A DNA stretch of 48,518 bases from a virus. The DNA is taken from positions 1 to 48,518 of IMG/VR virus record IMGVR_UViG_3300031952_000029; one strand, 5' to 3'. The position numbers and the translations under genes were made by a program. Shown piece by piece: positions 16,901 to 24,349 of the stretch; within the stretch, counting starts at the first letter, position 1; every line of letters starts with the position of its first letter. A model generated the notes under the pieces. The model was not told the origin of the DNA, made no database searches, and worked only from the letters and a program-made list of their open reading frames with translations.

Positions 16901-17289
16901 TAGGTTCTGGATGGAGTGTTTGGGCTGCTTCTCAAGATTCAATGGAAAAATATTATCATTCTGCTATGCCAGGAGTACCTTCCTATGATGATGGTGGTAT
17001 TGTATCAGGTATTGCTTCTAGCAAATCAGGAGTAGTATTTGCACAATTATTAAAAGGCGAAGTTGTCGCTACTGACGACATGATGAGAAATTTTATTAAT
17101 AGAACATTACCAAAAATATCATCAACAATTAAAAATGATAGCAATATTACTATATCAATGCCTATTAGTATAGCGGGTAATCTTGATCGTAGTGTTCTTC
17201 CTGATATGGAAAAAATGGTATTAAAAACTGTTAATAATGCCATAAAAAAAAGAGGGGTAGTTAGAAATGCTAATAGTTTTAGCGTATAG
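13960..17289 (+). CDS. Tape measure protein
   Basis: This 1109-aa protein sets tail length and helps DNA delivery. Residues ~130-330 carry the phage tape measure core (ATEAIYGSLKKIGEGIQYIR, MSSAQIADLAMQYNGLAKEL, VLDVLVNLDNNYATSVQEIS). A Gly-rich linker lies near residue 750. Residues ~765-915 are a long charged coiled coil (KKNAQKDALKAELDAYKKII). The C-terminal region has a 40-residue duplication containing AAQDSMEKYYHSA, then the PSYDDGGIVSG segment and LLKGEVV seen at many tape measure ends. The start follows AAAGGAGG. It is rather short for a tape measure; tail length is not estimated here. Confidence 0.9.
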   Translation: MSSASYEALIRVVLDKTGLQSQINSATKSAKMTMKADLDQRSLEIVLQKWKNKVETLKITKPAIFNNKDVQEQLRIFDNLTIGVKNGTVALQELPAQWSNVQREVSRAGAAMKGTVKDGYAMNEMLSVAAKKVIIWGIATEAIYGSLKKIGEGIQYIRDLNKEMVNIQIVNNMSSAQIADLAMQYNGLAKELGTTTLEVVKGSLEWIRQGKSIAETQTLLRASTMMSKLANMDSAAATTTLTATLNAYKLEAKDATSVLDVLVNLDNNYATSVQEISDAMQRSASVAKQAGVGYKDLASYITVISSVTRLASDSIGQSLKTIFQRMEQVKLGKKLDEEGEDISNVEKALRTQGIEVRKNAYEFRDMDDVLSDVAKKYKELGLAGKTVEQSMMVQTMAGLRQGNMLTALLNNWDMVTEAQNTANTSAGLASQRYEKYLLGVEAAANRLSDSWQLLWQQMLPPEKIAQFYNFWADVLSTINGARFATSKSQQTTYTFLTNQLKALESQKADLDAMGLEKGVSYVNPALDAAIIAVRESLNELSDSFKKTGDVATDSASDIDGYNKVLADTQILARMKATEDLDGIMRQYLETQKEVPPVVGEVVKSIEELTTAADTSSASFFSSNSMLESVLADYGEYGQITIDQAYKMIDAGYAAALAINVETGAITINKQVLRELAILKAQDAEATAWAVYQEQDAANKRMAIVIPSILAETAALLAKANALHGITTLLQKTPEAITIPTPFISPAVGGGGGGSSENKAEQEYQKLLDETIKKIKDKKNAQKDALKAELDAYKKIIDAAKDLLDQKKDERNYTKQVEEQSKTIADIQEELLELQFDNSAEANAKRLELQEQLVEAQGELEDTQYDRSIDVQKEALNKEYEDYKSGIDARINELELYLADTERITQDAIRQIGKAGQDMVSAMGGAIASGISQVNAYAQTVATTIGSGWAAAQDSMEKYYHSAAYYSTLGSGWSGMPPEYEIGSGWSVWAASQDSMEKYYHSAMPGVPSYDDGGIVSGIASSKSGVVFAQLLKGEVVATDDMMRNFINRTLPKISSTIKNDSNITISMPISIAGNLDRSVLPDMEKMVLKTVNNAIKKRGVVRNANSFSV
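16801..16965 (+). repeat. 45-bp direct repeat inside the tape measure gene
   Basis: The segments 16801-16845 and 16921-16965 are identical except for one base (G or T at their tenth position). The period is 120 bp (40 codons). They encode the repeated WAA(A/S)QDSMEKYYHSA segment. Such a recent duplication changes protein length in the C-terminal part of the tape measure. Confidence 0.8.
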
Positions 17290-17290
17290 C

Positions 17291-17316
17291 AAAAGAGGGA
17301 ATAAAATCCCTCTTTT
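17291..17316 (+). terminator. Rho-independent terminator after the tape measure
   Basis: AAAAGAGGGA (17291-17300) and TCCCTCTTTT (17307-17316) form a perfect 10-bp stem with loop ATAAAA, two bases after the tape measure stop. The U-tract is formed by the 3' arm itself. Confidence 0.75.
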
Positions 17317-17370
17317 ATCACTAATTAGGATACTTAATTCACTTATTTTATATAAAAACGGAGGTTTTCG

Positions 17371-18147
17371 ATGGGTTTTTATGGAAAAACTTTCGTTTGG
17401 AACTCTGTTCCTAGCGAAACTTATAATTTATATATTACCAATTTTGATACTGGTCGCAAAGATTCGTCTGGTGGAGCAGGGGTAGAAATTTTTACTCAAC
17501 AAATATATCGCAGACCAGTTCCTTATTTTCATGGCGTATCACAAACTCCAGTTTTATCATTTCCATTGACAATAAGTAGTCCTTTACCTATAGATGGTGC
17601 AACTCGAACTATTATAGAATCATGGTTATTTGGAACGCTAAGTTATAAAAAATTACAGATTATGCAATGCGATTTAGATACTGCATATTTCAATGCTTTT
17701 CTTACAGATCCCATTGCTATTTATACTGGGAATTTAAATTATGGGTATGAGTGTACTGTAGTATGTGATGCTCCCTGGGCGTGGGAATTTGCAAGAACTT
17801 TGACAAAATCGTCTGCAACAGCATTTTCATTTTATAATCTTAGTGCAAACAATGACTATTTGTATCCATCCATATCTTTTACTACATCTTCTGTTGGCAA
17901 TTCAATGTCTATAACTAATACAAGCGATGCTAGTCGCATATTTTCTTTTACTGCAATATCTCCGCTTGAAACTATTACTGTAGACAATGATAAAAAAATA
18001 ATAACATCAAGTACAGGATTATATAGATTAAGCAAATTTAATAAAAAATGGTTTAGATTTGTCCCTGGTTTAAATAATCTTACCATGACAGGACTTATTA
18101 CTAATTTGTCTATAACATATCAATTTGCTAAAAAGGTTGGGGGATAA
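17371..18147 (+). CDS. Distal tail protein (Dit)
   Basis: This 258-aa protein has the length, position and sequence style of siphovirus Dit proteins, which form the hub between tail tube and tip. The N-terminal region contains FVWNSVPSETYNLYITNFDT and RPVPYFHGVSQTPVLSFPL. The middle contains YFNAFLTDPIAIYTGN and NYGYECTVVCDAPWAWEF, typical of the siphovirus-type tail component family. The C-terminal half is a beta-rich domain. It starts at ATG after GGAGG and slightly precedes the Tal gene, as expected for a Dit-Tal pair. Confidence 0.82.
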   Translation: MGFYGKTFVWNSVPSETYNLYITNFDTGRKDSSGGAGVEIFTQQIYRRPVPYFHGVSQTPVLSFPLTISSPLPIDGATRTIIESWLFGTLSYKKLQIMQCDLDTAYFNAFLTDPIAIYTGNLNYGYECTVVCDAPWAWEFARTLTKSSATAFSFYNLSANNDYLYPSISFTTSSVGNSMSITNTSDASRIFSFTAISPLETITVDNDKKIITSSTGLYRLSKFNKKWFRFVPGLNNLTMTGLITNLSITYQFAKKVGG

Positions 18148-18151
18148 TAAT

Positions 18152-20758
18152 ATGATACAACTTTTTGATTCTTTTGATAAATTTGAAAATCCCGCAATAA
18201 TTTTATGTAATCCCGACAAAACACAATTATATGAATTAGGAACGATTTACGATAGACAATTAGAGCTAAGATATAATGCATTGTCCAATTTTTCTTTTAT
18301 TGCTCCGTCAAAAGTAAATGAAGTTACGACAGAATATTATGCATCATTAGAATATAGGCGATTGATATATATAGAAAATATTGGATATTTTATGATTACA
18401 GAAATTGACAAAATAAATGATGGAATCATAGAAACAAAAAAAATAAAATGTCAATCTCTTGAGGTTGTTTTTGCAAATAAGAAATTGACAGTGTTTGAGG
18501 GAACTTATCAATTTTATAATGTAATTAGTCCATCAGCTACTTTAATAGGAACAATGCTTAGTTATGTTCCCGGGTGGACTGTGGGAACTATTGATGCTTC
18601 ATTATGGAGTTTATACAGGACTTTTGATGTATCAGATACAACAATATATAGTTTTTTAATGACAGATGTTGAACAAGCATATCAATGTGTTTTTACTTTT
18701 GATACAATTAACAAGACTTTAAGTGCTATTGCTGCTCCAACATCTGCATCCGCTATGTCTTCTACTGATATTTTTATGTCATTTGATAATTTGATTAAGG
18801 AAGTTGATATAACAGAAAAAACAGATGAATTAGTAACTGCATTGAATGTTTATGGCGCTGGTAGTTTAGATATATTAACAGTCAATCCATTGGGAACTCC
18901 TACAATATATAATTTTGATTATTATAAAACTACTGCATGGATGTCAACTGGGTTGATTGCTGCAATTGATGCGTGGAAAGCTAAAATAGTTGTTCAACAA
19001 CCTATATATGCGGGATATTTAACCAGTCTAAAAACTGCGAATTCAGAATTGCTTATATTACAAGCTGCTCTTGCGGTTTTAAATGCTACATTACTTTCAT
19101 TACAGGGAACTCAACGGGTTAGAATAGAACAAGGACTTAGTATTACTGCGGTAAATGCACAAATAATAGCACAGCAAGCGCTGATAACAGCAAAAACATT
19201 AGAGATTACTAATAAGAATGCACAAATTGCGGGGATTTTAGTTTTACTTAGGGCAATTAATACTTTGGTTTCTTTTGCTAGCAATTTTACCGCAGGTCAA
19301 TTGTTGGAATTAGATCCTTTTATTCTTGGTTCTACATATCAAAATGAAAATTTTGTGCAGACTGATATTATGACAGATGTTGAAATTCAAACCATGGCAC
19401 AAAATCTTTATAATCAAGCAATAAATGTTTTGACAAAAGTGTCTACTCCTAGATATGAATTTGAAATTGATTCTGCAAATTTTGTGTTTTTGAAAGAGTT
19501 CTCAACCTTTATTAGTCAATTACAATTAGGATCAACTATTACATTAGAATTAACTACGGATACTTATGTTCAACCTGTTTTGTTAGGTATAGATTTAAAT
19601 TATGATGATCCTACTTATTTTAAGATGATATTTGGAAATAGGTTGAGACTAGATGGTAGTTCCTATGAGTTTAGTGATTTGTATGGATCAAATACAAGTT
19701 CTGCTCTGCAAACTACATTCAATTCGTTACAATGGGATAATTGGAATACAAATTATAGAGATCCTGTTTCATTGTTTATTGAAAGTTCTTTGAATGCATC
19801 GCTAAATAATGTTATTAGTGGCAGTAGCGAAGAAATTCGTATTGATCAAAATGGATTGAGGGGCAGAACTTTTATATCTGGAAGTAGTTATAAGGCTACA
19901 CAGGTGTGGTTGACCAGTAATACCTTAGCGTTCACGAAAGATAATTGGAATACGGCAAGTTTAGCCTTGGGCCAGATAGTGACGCCAACGGGTGGTTCTG
20001 CTTTCGGTTTGGTTGCGGATATTTTAATTGGCCGAATCGTTGCCGGAAACGAATTATTTATATCTAATGCAAACAATAGCTTTATTTTAAACGGAAGTGG
20101 AGCGACACTTACGGATGCAAGCTTTACAATTAATAAAACTGGTGGTCTAAGTAGATTATATATGAATCCTAGTACGGGGATTCAAATACAAAAAAATGTT
20201 GGAGGTACATGGGTCAATCAATTTTCAGTTGATTCTAGTGGTAATGTTACTCTCGCTGGGGTATTGAGTGGAGCGACGGGAACTTTTTCTGGAGCGTTAA
20301 GTGCTGCTACGGGTACTTTTGCTGGTTCTTTGAGTGCTGCTACGGGTACTTTTGCTGGAAATATTTCAGCGGCATCAGGGACTTTTAATGGCAATATTTA
20401 TGCCGCCAATTTGTCAGATCAAGTTCAAAATGATAAAATTGCCGATAATGCAGTCACCAATGCTAAGGTAGCAAGTGGTTTAAGTGCAGCAAAGATTACT
20501 ACAGGAACAATGGTTGCAGATAGGATAAATGGAGGAAGTGGATATGTTGATTATTTAGGCAGTGCCCAAATATTTGTCAATACTCGTCTTACTGTTGCAG
20601 GGGGAGGTATTACCACTTTGAATGGTAGCATTTATCTAAATGGAAGTATTTATACTTCTGGATATCAGGGAAAAACAATTGGTTATAACGTAAAAACGCC
20701 CTATGGCACTGGTACTTTAACTTTTACGAACGGGATATTGACTAATTATGCCGGATAA
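18152..20758 (+). CDS. Tail-associated tip protein (Tal-like) with fibre-like C-terminus
   Basis: This 868-aa protein follows Dit and probably forms the tail tip that contacts the host. Residues ~1-370 match the general layout of Tal/gp44-like hub proteins (IQLFDSFDKFENPAIILCNP, YRRLIYIENIGYFMITEID). A coiled-coil stretch (~290-370) follows. The C-terminal ~300 residues are low-complexity, beta-rich and fibre-like, with an 11-residue repeat (SAATGTFAGSL, SAATGTFAGNI, SAASGTFNGNI) near 20,310-20,400. ATG 18152 is chosen because a GGGGGA ribosome site lies just upstream; the frame is open back to 18125. No peptidase motif is seen. Confidence 0.72.
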   Translation: MIQLFDSFDKFENPAIILCNPDKTQLYELGTIYDRQLELRYNALSNFSFIAPSKVNEVTTEYYASLEYRRLIYIENIGYFMITEIDKINDGIIETKKIKCQSLEVVFANKKLTVFEGTYQFYNVISPSATLIGTMLSYVPGWTVGTIDASLWSLYRTFDVSDTTIYSFLMTDVEQAYQCVFTFDTINKTLSAIAAPTSASAMSSTDIFMSFDNLIKEVDITEKTDELVTALNVYGAGSLDILTVNPLGTPTIYNFDYYKTTAWMSTGLIAAIDAWKAKIVVQQPIYAGYLTSLKTANSELLILQAALAVLNATLLSLQGTQRVRIEQGLSITAVNAQIIAQQALITAKTLEITNKNAQIAGILVLLRAINTLVSFASNFTAGQLLELDPFILGSTYQNENFVQTDIMTDVEIQTMAQNLYNQAINVLTKVSTPRYEFEIDSANFVFLKEFSTFISQLQLGSTITLELTTDTYVQPVLLGIDLNYDDPTYFKMIFGNRLRLDGSSYEFSDLYGSNTSSALQTTFNSLQWDNWNTNYRDPVSLFIESSLNASLNNVISGSSEEIRIDQNGLRGRTFISGSSYKATQVWLTSNTLAFTKDNWNTASLALGQIVTPTGGSAFGLVADILIGRIVAGNELFISNANNSFILNGSGATLTDASFTINKTGGLSRLYMNPSTGIQIQKNVGGTWVNQFSVDSSGNVTLAGVLSGATGTFSGALSAATGTFAGSLSAATGTFAGNISAASGTFNGNIYAANLSDQVQNDKIADNAVTNAKVASGLSAAKITTGTMVADRINGGSGYVDYLGSAQIFVNTRLTVAGGGITTLNGSIYLNGSIYTSGYQGKTIGYNVKTPYGTGTLTFTNGILTNYAG
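20310..20405 (+). repeat. 33-bp repeats in the tip protein gene
   Basis: About three 33-bp units encode SAATGTFAGSL-type 11-residue repeats. The first two are nearly identical at DNA level (GTGCTGCTACGGGTACTTTT in each). They probably form a trimeric beta-helical or fibrous shaft segment. Confidence 0.6.
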
Positions 20759-20770
20759 AATGGAGAATTT

Positions 20771-20965
20771 ATGTACAAATTTGATGAAGAAAATTTAAAA
20801 AATTTGAATGATGCTTTTAACTTGCTCAATCAAATTGAAGTTAAAGGTTTACAAAATGTCAATACATTGGGGAATATTGCTGGACTACTCCAAAAATTTT
20901 TTGGTTTGATAGAAAAACTTGAAGATGGTGCGGATATAACCAATACAAAGGAGATTAAAAAATAA
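20771..20965 (+). CDS. Small helical protein, unknown
   Basis: This 64-aa, mostly helical protein has hydrophobic heptad-like spacing (FNLLNQIEVKGLQNVNTLGN, LLQKFFGLIEKLEDG). It starts at ATG after TGGAGA, and its stop overlaps the next start (TAATG), so it is co-translated with the next tail gene. It may be a small tail tip component. No family is recognised. Confidence 0.55.
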   Translation: MYKFDEENLKNLNDAFNLLNQIEVKGLQNVNTLGNIAGLLQKFFGLIEKLEDGADITNTKEIKK

Positions 20966-21315
20966 TGACGGCAACTTTTACATGTATAACCATCAATGAT
21001 TTACCAGAATATGCCTTTATTGGAGGAACTGAACAAATATTTAGTTTTCTTGTATATAATGATGTTGGACTTCCTGTTGCTTTAACTGGTGCTACTTGTA
21101 CATGGAAAATGTCTTATTATGGAATGAGCAGTGCTGCATTGACAAAAACAGGAGTTGTCTCAGGAAGTGTCACCAACCAATATGATGTAAAACTTCTGGC
21201 AAGCGATACCAGTGGTTCTTTTGGTAAATTTGTTCATCAACCAGTAATTGTAATTTCTGGTTCAACAATTAGACCTAGTCAAGGAATTTTAACAATTATT
21301 CCTGGGATTATTTAA
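20965..21315 (+). CDS. Probable baseplate/fibre beta-sandwich protein
   Basis: This 116-aa beta-rich protein has the pattern GGTEQIFSFLVYNDVGLPVALTGATCTW and DTSGSFGKFVHQPVIVISGST. This resembles the N-terminal domain of BppU-like baseplate proteins (a polar 'field' plus a 'D-LTGA' turn). It overlaps the preceding stop. A role anchoring fibres to the tail tip is inferred from position and fold style; the family call is tentative. Confidence 0.45.
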   Translation: MTATFTCITINDLPEYAFIGGTEQIFSFLVYNDVGLPVALTGATCTWKMSYYGMSSAALTKTGVVSGSVTNQYDVKLLASDTSGSFGKFVHQPVIVISGSTIRPSQGILTIIPGII

Positions 21316-21328
21316 AGGAGAAAATCTT

Positions 21329-21736
21329 ATGGCGATCACATATACAGCTTCGGCAGCTATACTTGATTATAATTTTGGAAAAACACCATATACAGTTCCA
21401 TCAACACTCTATATGGGATTATCTACAACTACAATTAATGCTGATGGAACAGGTGCAACAGAATCAACTGGGGTAGGAGCATACGCTAGAGTTGCAGTAG
21501 TAAACAATAAAACAAATTTTGGAAATGCAGGTACTGGCACTCTTACAAATGCAACTGCAATAACATTTACTGAAAGTTCTGCATCATGGGGAACAATAAC
21601 TTATATTGCATTTTGGGATGCTGCACTCGCTGGAAATATATGGTTCTATGAAGTTCTCGCTGTTCCAAAAACTGTACAAGTTAATACAACTGTTGTTTTC
21701 TCCGCTGGGGCATTAACTATTTCTATGACAAATTAG
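21329..21736 (+). CDS. Phage tail fibre-type protein
   Basis: This 135-aa protein starts after AAAGGAG. It has the layout of a small family of phage tail proteins: an N-terminal ILDYNFGKTPYTVPSTLYMGLSTT, a GVGAYARVAV segment, ITFTESSASWGTITYIAFWD, and a C-terminal beta hairpin ending in AGALTISMTN. I recognise this order from small tail fibre or tail tip proteins of diverse siphophages. It should be a structural protein, probably a sheath-like domain near the receptor-binding apparatus. Confidence 0.68.
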   Translation: MAITYTASAAILDYNFGKTPYTVPSTLYMGLSTTTINADGTGATESTGVGAYARVAVVNNKTNFGNAGTGTLTNATAITFTESSASWGTITYIAFWDAALAGNIWFYEVLAVPKTVQVNTTVVFSAGALTISMTN

Positions 21737-21745
21737 GATTAAATT

Positions 21746-22237
21746 ATGGAAAAAACATTTACATCATATGTAAAAAATACAAAAATATATACATTAATTG
21801 TTGCTGGACTAGCAGGATCAGTGAGTTGGGCAGGATCAATTATTGTTCCTACAATTGTTATGGTAGCATCTTTTATAGCGACTTTAAAAATTATTGCTAC
21901 TATAATAATTCCAAAGATTGTTGTTGCAACTACAGATAATCTAATAAAATTTACAATTTATTTCACCAATACTATCAATGTTAGAACAATTAATATTGTT
22001 GGTATTATGAGACAAACTATGCGTTTCTTAGGCAATATTATTGAAATACCTACGATATTGGTAACAGGGGTATTGCATCAAATTTTAAGAATTATTAATG
22101 CAACAATAAGAATTCCCAAAATAGTCTTGACAGGAGTTATGACTGTTGCTGTATTTTATTTATTATCTACTTATGATCCGCAATATTTTTATGATTTGGA
22201 TAGCAGAACGCTAGCAAGTATGGACTATACAGTATGA
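21746..22237 (+). CDS. Hydrophobic beta-repeat protein in the tail cluster
   Basis: This 163-aa protein consists of Ile/Val/Thr-rich repeats of roughly 25-30 residues (IIEIPTILVTGVLHQILRI, ATIRIPKIVLTGVMTVAVF). A soluble-looking tail follows (YDPQYFYDLDSRTLASMDYTV). The alternation suits beta strands better than clean transmembrane helices, although two segments are hydrophobic enough to be membrane-active. It lies among fibre genes with a good TAGGA ribosome site. Function is unknown; a tail or membrane-contact role is possible. Confidence 0.5.
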   Translation: MEKTFTSYVKNTKIYTLIVAGLAGSVSWAGSIIVPTIVMVASFIATLKIIATIIIPKIVVATTDNLIKFTIYFTNTINVRTINIVGIMRQTMRFLGNIIEIPTILVTGVLHQILRIINATIRIPKIVLTGVMTVAVFYLLSTYDPQYFYDLDSRTLASMDYTV

Positions 22238-22250
22238 GGAGGATTAAAAT

Positions 22251-23282
22251 ATGCCTACTAATACTACATTTTTAGGATTAAAAACTTACAATACAACCAC
22301 GGACGGATCTGCATTATTTCAAACTTTTAGAACAGATTTGGCTGGATTGGCTACAACTTCTAATATGAATTTAATAGATACGTTTGCAGCGAATGTAAGC
22401 GGATCGATTACTGCATTGGAGGGGAAAGAGGGAATTGTTTATGTACCTGCTACTTATATATCCCCTAATTATTATGAAGCTACAGTAGCTGATATTGCAG
22501 CATATGCAACGGGGCAATTGATAGATTTGTCATTGAATATTGTTAATGATGGAACTGTAACACTTAAAATAAATGCATTGGCAACAGTAAGTGTTTTAAA
22601 AATCGCTACATCTGGTAGTACCGCAAATATGTCTAATGGTGATTTAAAAGCCAACAAAGAATATTTATTTAGGTATAATGGTGCTGCTTGGATTTGGATA
22701 GACGCAAATAGTATAGAACAAATTAACGCACAAGGAACTTGGGGAAATCTTGTTGCAATAGCAAGTGGAAGTGTTTTAGGAGATAGTGGTATTGCTACTA
22801 TTTCTGGATCAAAAATTGCTGCTGCTCATGTTCCTATTAGCAGTGGTTTGGTCTCAAGTGCAGGTTCTATTATTGCAAATGTAGGGACTGGATTGGTGAT
22901 AAATAGCGGCTCTATTACTGCGAATGTCGGGGCAGGTTTGGTCTCAAGCGCAGGTTCTATTATTGCAAATGTAGGGACTGGATTGGTGATAAATAGCGGC
23001 TCTATTACCGCAAATATTGGGTCTGGTTTAGTCTCGAGCGCAGGTTCTATCGTTGTATCCGCTGGAAGTGGATTAAGAGTTGTTAGTGGGTCTGTAATTG
23101 TTCAGACAAGCGGAAGTATTATTACGATTGATAGTAGCGGTTCTCTGGGGCATAAAACATCTAGCGCATCTCCTATTGCTTATACAACTACGAACATTAC
23201 CTTGGACGCGTACGGACATGTAGTCGCCGCCAGCAATGGAGCTGGAGAAGCTGATATTTTGCAAATACAAATATTTAATTAA
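22251..23282 (+). CDS. Tail fibre protein with 30-residue repeats
   Basis: This 343-aa protein begins with a phage fibre-like N-terminus (NTTFLGLKTYNTTTDGSALF, then a helical linker). Residues ~75-160 form a globular beta domain. Residues ~198-285 contain two full copies and a partial copy of a 30-residue repeat (GLVSSAGSIIANVGTGLV then INSGSITANVGA). A C-terminal domain ends in AYTTTNITLDAYGHVVAAS, similar to fibre tip ends. It should form a trimeric shaft. The start follows GAGGAGG. Receptor specificity cannot be told from sequence. Confidence 0.75.
   Translation: MPTNTTFLGLKTYNTTTDGSALFQTFRTDLAGLATTSNMNLIDTFAANVSGSITALEGKEGIVYVPATYISPNYYEATVADIAAYATGQLIDLSLNIVNDGTVTLKINALATVSVLKIATSGSTANMSNGDLKANKEYLFRYNGAAWIWIDANSIEQINAQGTWGNLVAIASGSVLGDSGIATISGSKIAAAHVPISSGLVSSAGSIIANVGTGLVINSGSITANVGAGLVSSAGSIIANVGTGLVINSGSITANIGSGLVSSAGSIVVSAGSGLRVVSGSVIVQTSGSIITIDSSGSLGHKTSSASPIAYTTTNITLDAYGHVVAASNGAGEADILQIQIFN
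22845..23030 (+). repeat. 90-bp tandem repeats in the fibre gene
   Basis: Units start at 22845, 22935 and 23025 (the third partial), with an exact 90-bp period. The first two units are almost identical. They encode the shaft repeat of the fibre protein. Copy-number change by recombination would lengthen or shorten the fibre in steps of 30 residues. Confidence 0.85.
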
Positions 23283-23301
23283 TAACATAAGGAGATAACA
23301 A

Positions 23302-23664
23302 ATGTCTACATATACAAAATACACATTTTCTAGTTCTGGTAGTGGTAGGGGGATCAAAGTTGTTGCGAGTGGAAGTCCTGGTACGACTATTCATACCGTG
23401 TCCTCCGCTGCGACAAATTATGACGAAATTTATTTATATGCTTATAATGGACATACGGCCAATGTTGTTTTAACAATAGAATTAGGAGGATCAACTGTTC
23501 CAGATGACAATATAGTAATAACTGTCCCGTTTAAGCAAGGCTTATACTTAATTGTACCTGGACTTATTATTCAGGGCAATGCTAGTCCAGTTTCTGTGAC
23601 TGCGTATGCTAATGTAGCAAATGTCATATCCATTACAGGATGGGTGAATAGGATAAGCGCATGA
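23302..23664 (+). CDS. Conserved beta-rich virion protein
   Basis: This 120-aa protein has the pattern GTTIHTVSSAATNYDEIYLY, NVVLTIELGGST, GLYLIVPGLIIQGN and a final ISITGWVNRISA. I recognise this combination from small conserved virion proteins next to fibre genes in several phages. It starts after AAGGAGA, and its stop overlaps the start of the repeat protein (ATGA), linking the two. It may be an adaptor that holds the repeat protein, which is inference. Confidence 0.6.
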   Translation: MSTYTKYTFSSSGSGRGIKVVASGSPGTTIHTVSSAATNYDEIYLYAYNGHTANVVLTIELGGSTVPDDNIVITVPFKQGLYLIVPGLIIQGNASPVSVTAYANVANVISITGWVNRISA

Positions 23665-24347
23665 CAAGTACATCAGGTCAAGCTGTGCGAAACAGAATGC
23701 AATGTGGTAATAGAATACCTGGAAAAGTGGATGAATTTATTTCCAGAGCAGCAATATACGGATATTTTGCAGGCGGGGATACTACCACTTACCAGGTAAC
23801 TACAGACCAGGTTACTTTTGCAACACAAGCTACTGACGCTAAAACAACAGCAAATCTATCCCAAGCACGATACAGTTTAGCAGGACTTAGTGATGGGGCA
23901 ATATACGGATATTTTGCAGGCGGGACTAATGGCACTGACCAGGCAACTACAGACCAGGTTACTTTTGCAACACAAGCTACTGCTGCTAAAACAACAGCAA
24001 ATCTATCCCAAGCACGACAAGGTTTAGCAGGACTTAGTGATGGGGTAATATACGGATATTTTGCAGGCGGGTATACTACCACTTTCCAGGTAACTACAGA
24101 CCAGGTTACTTTTGCAACACAAGCTACTGCCGCTAAAACAACAGCAAATCTATCCCAAGCACGACGCTATTTAGCAGGACTTAGTGATGGGGCAATATAC
24201 GGATATTTTGCAGGCGGGTATAATGGCACTAACCAGGTAACTACAGACCAGGTTACTTTTGCAACACAAGCTACTGCCGCTAAAACAACAGCAAATCTAT
24301 CCCAAGCACGACGCTATTTAGCAGGACTTAGTGATGGGGCAATATAA
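23661..24347 (+). CDS. Repeat protein of four 49-residue kelch-like units (putative receptor-binding)
   Basis: The 228-aa product has a 30-residue lead and then four copies of a 49-residue unit (YGYFAGG, TTDQVTFATQATAAKTTANL, SQAR, LAGLSDG). The GYFAGG plus SQAR plus GLSDG layout resembles kelch/beta-propeller blades found in phage tail proteins. Copies differ mainly at short clustered sites: after FAGG (DTTTY, TNGTD, YTTTF, YNGTN) and after SQAR (YS, QG, RY). The frame stops two codons into a fifth unit (GCA ATA TAA instead of TAC). The first residues and the last could complement each other to close a propeller. It probably binds host surface sugars, which is inference. Confidence 0.65.
   Translation: MTSTSGQAVRNRMQCGNRIPGKVDEFISRAAIYGYFAGGDTTTYQVTTDQVTFATQATDAKTTANLSQARYSLAGLSDGAIYGYFAGGTNGTDQATTDQVTFATQATAAKTTANLSQARQGLAGLSDGVIYGYFAGGYTTTFQVTTDQVTFATQATAAKTTANLSQARRYLAGLSDGAIYGYFAGGYNGTNQVTTDQVTFATQATAAKTTANLSQARRYLAGLSDGAI
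23751..24338 (+). repeat. Four tandem 147-bp repeats
   Basis: Unit starts are at 23751, 23898, 24045 and 24192, with exactly 147 bp between each, and the fifth unit begins at 24339 before being cut by a stop. Most of each unit is identical at DNA level, including synonymous positions, so the array is recent or kept uniform by recombination. Confidence 0.92.
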
Positions 24348-24349
24348 AA

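Noticed and set aside
23751-24338. CRISPR-like or retroelement-diversified array
   Set aside because: Units are 147-bp in-frame protein repeats without spacers, and no reverse transcriptase or template repeat is visible in the window.
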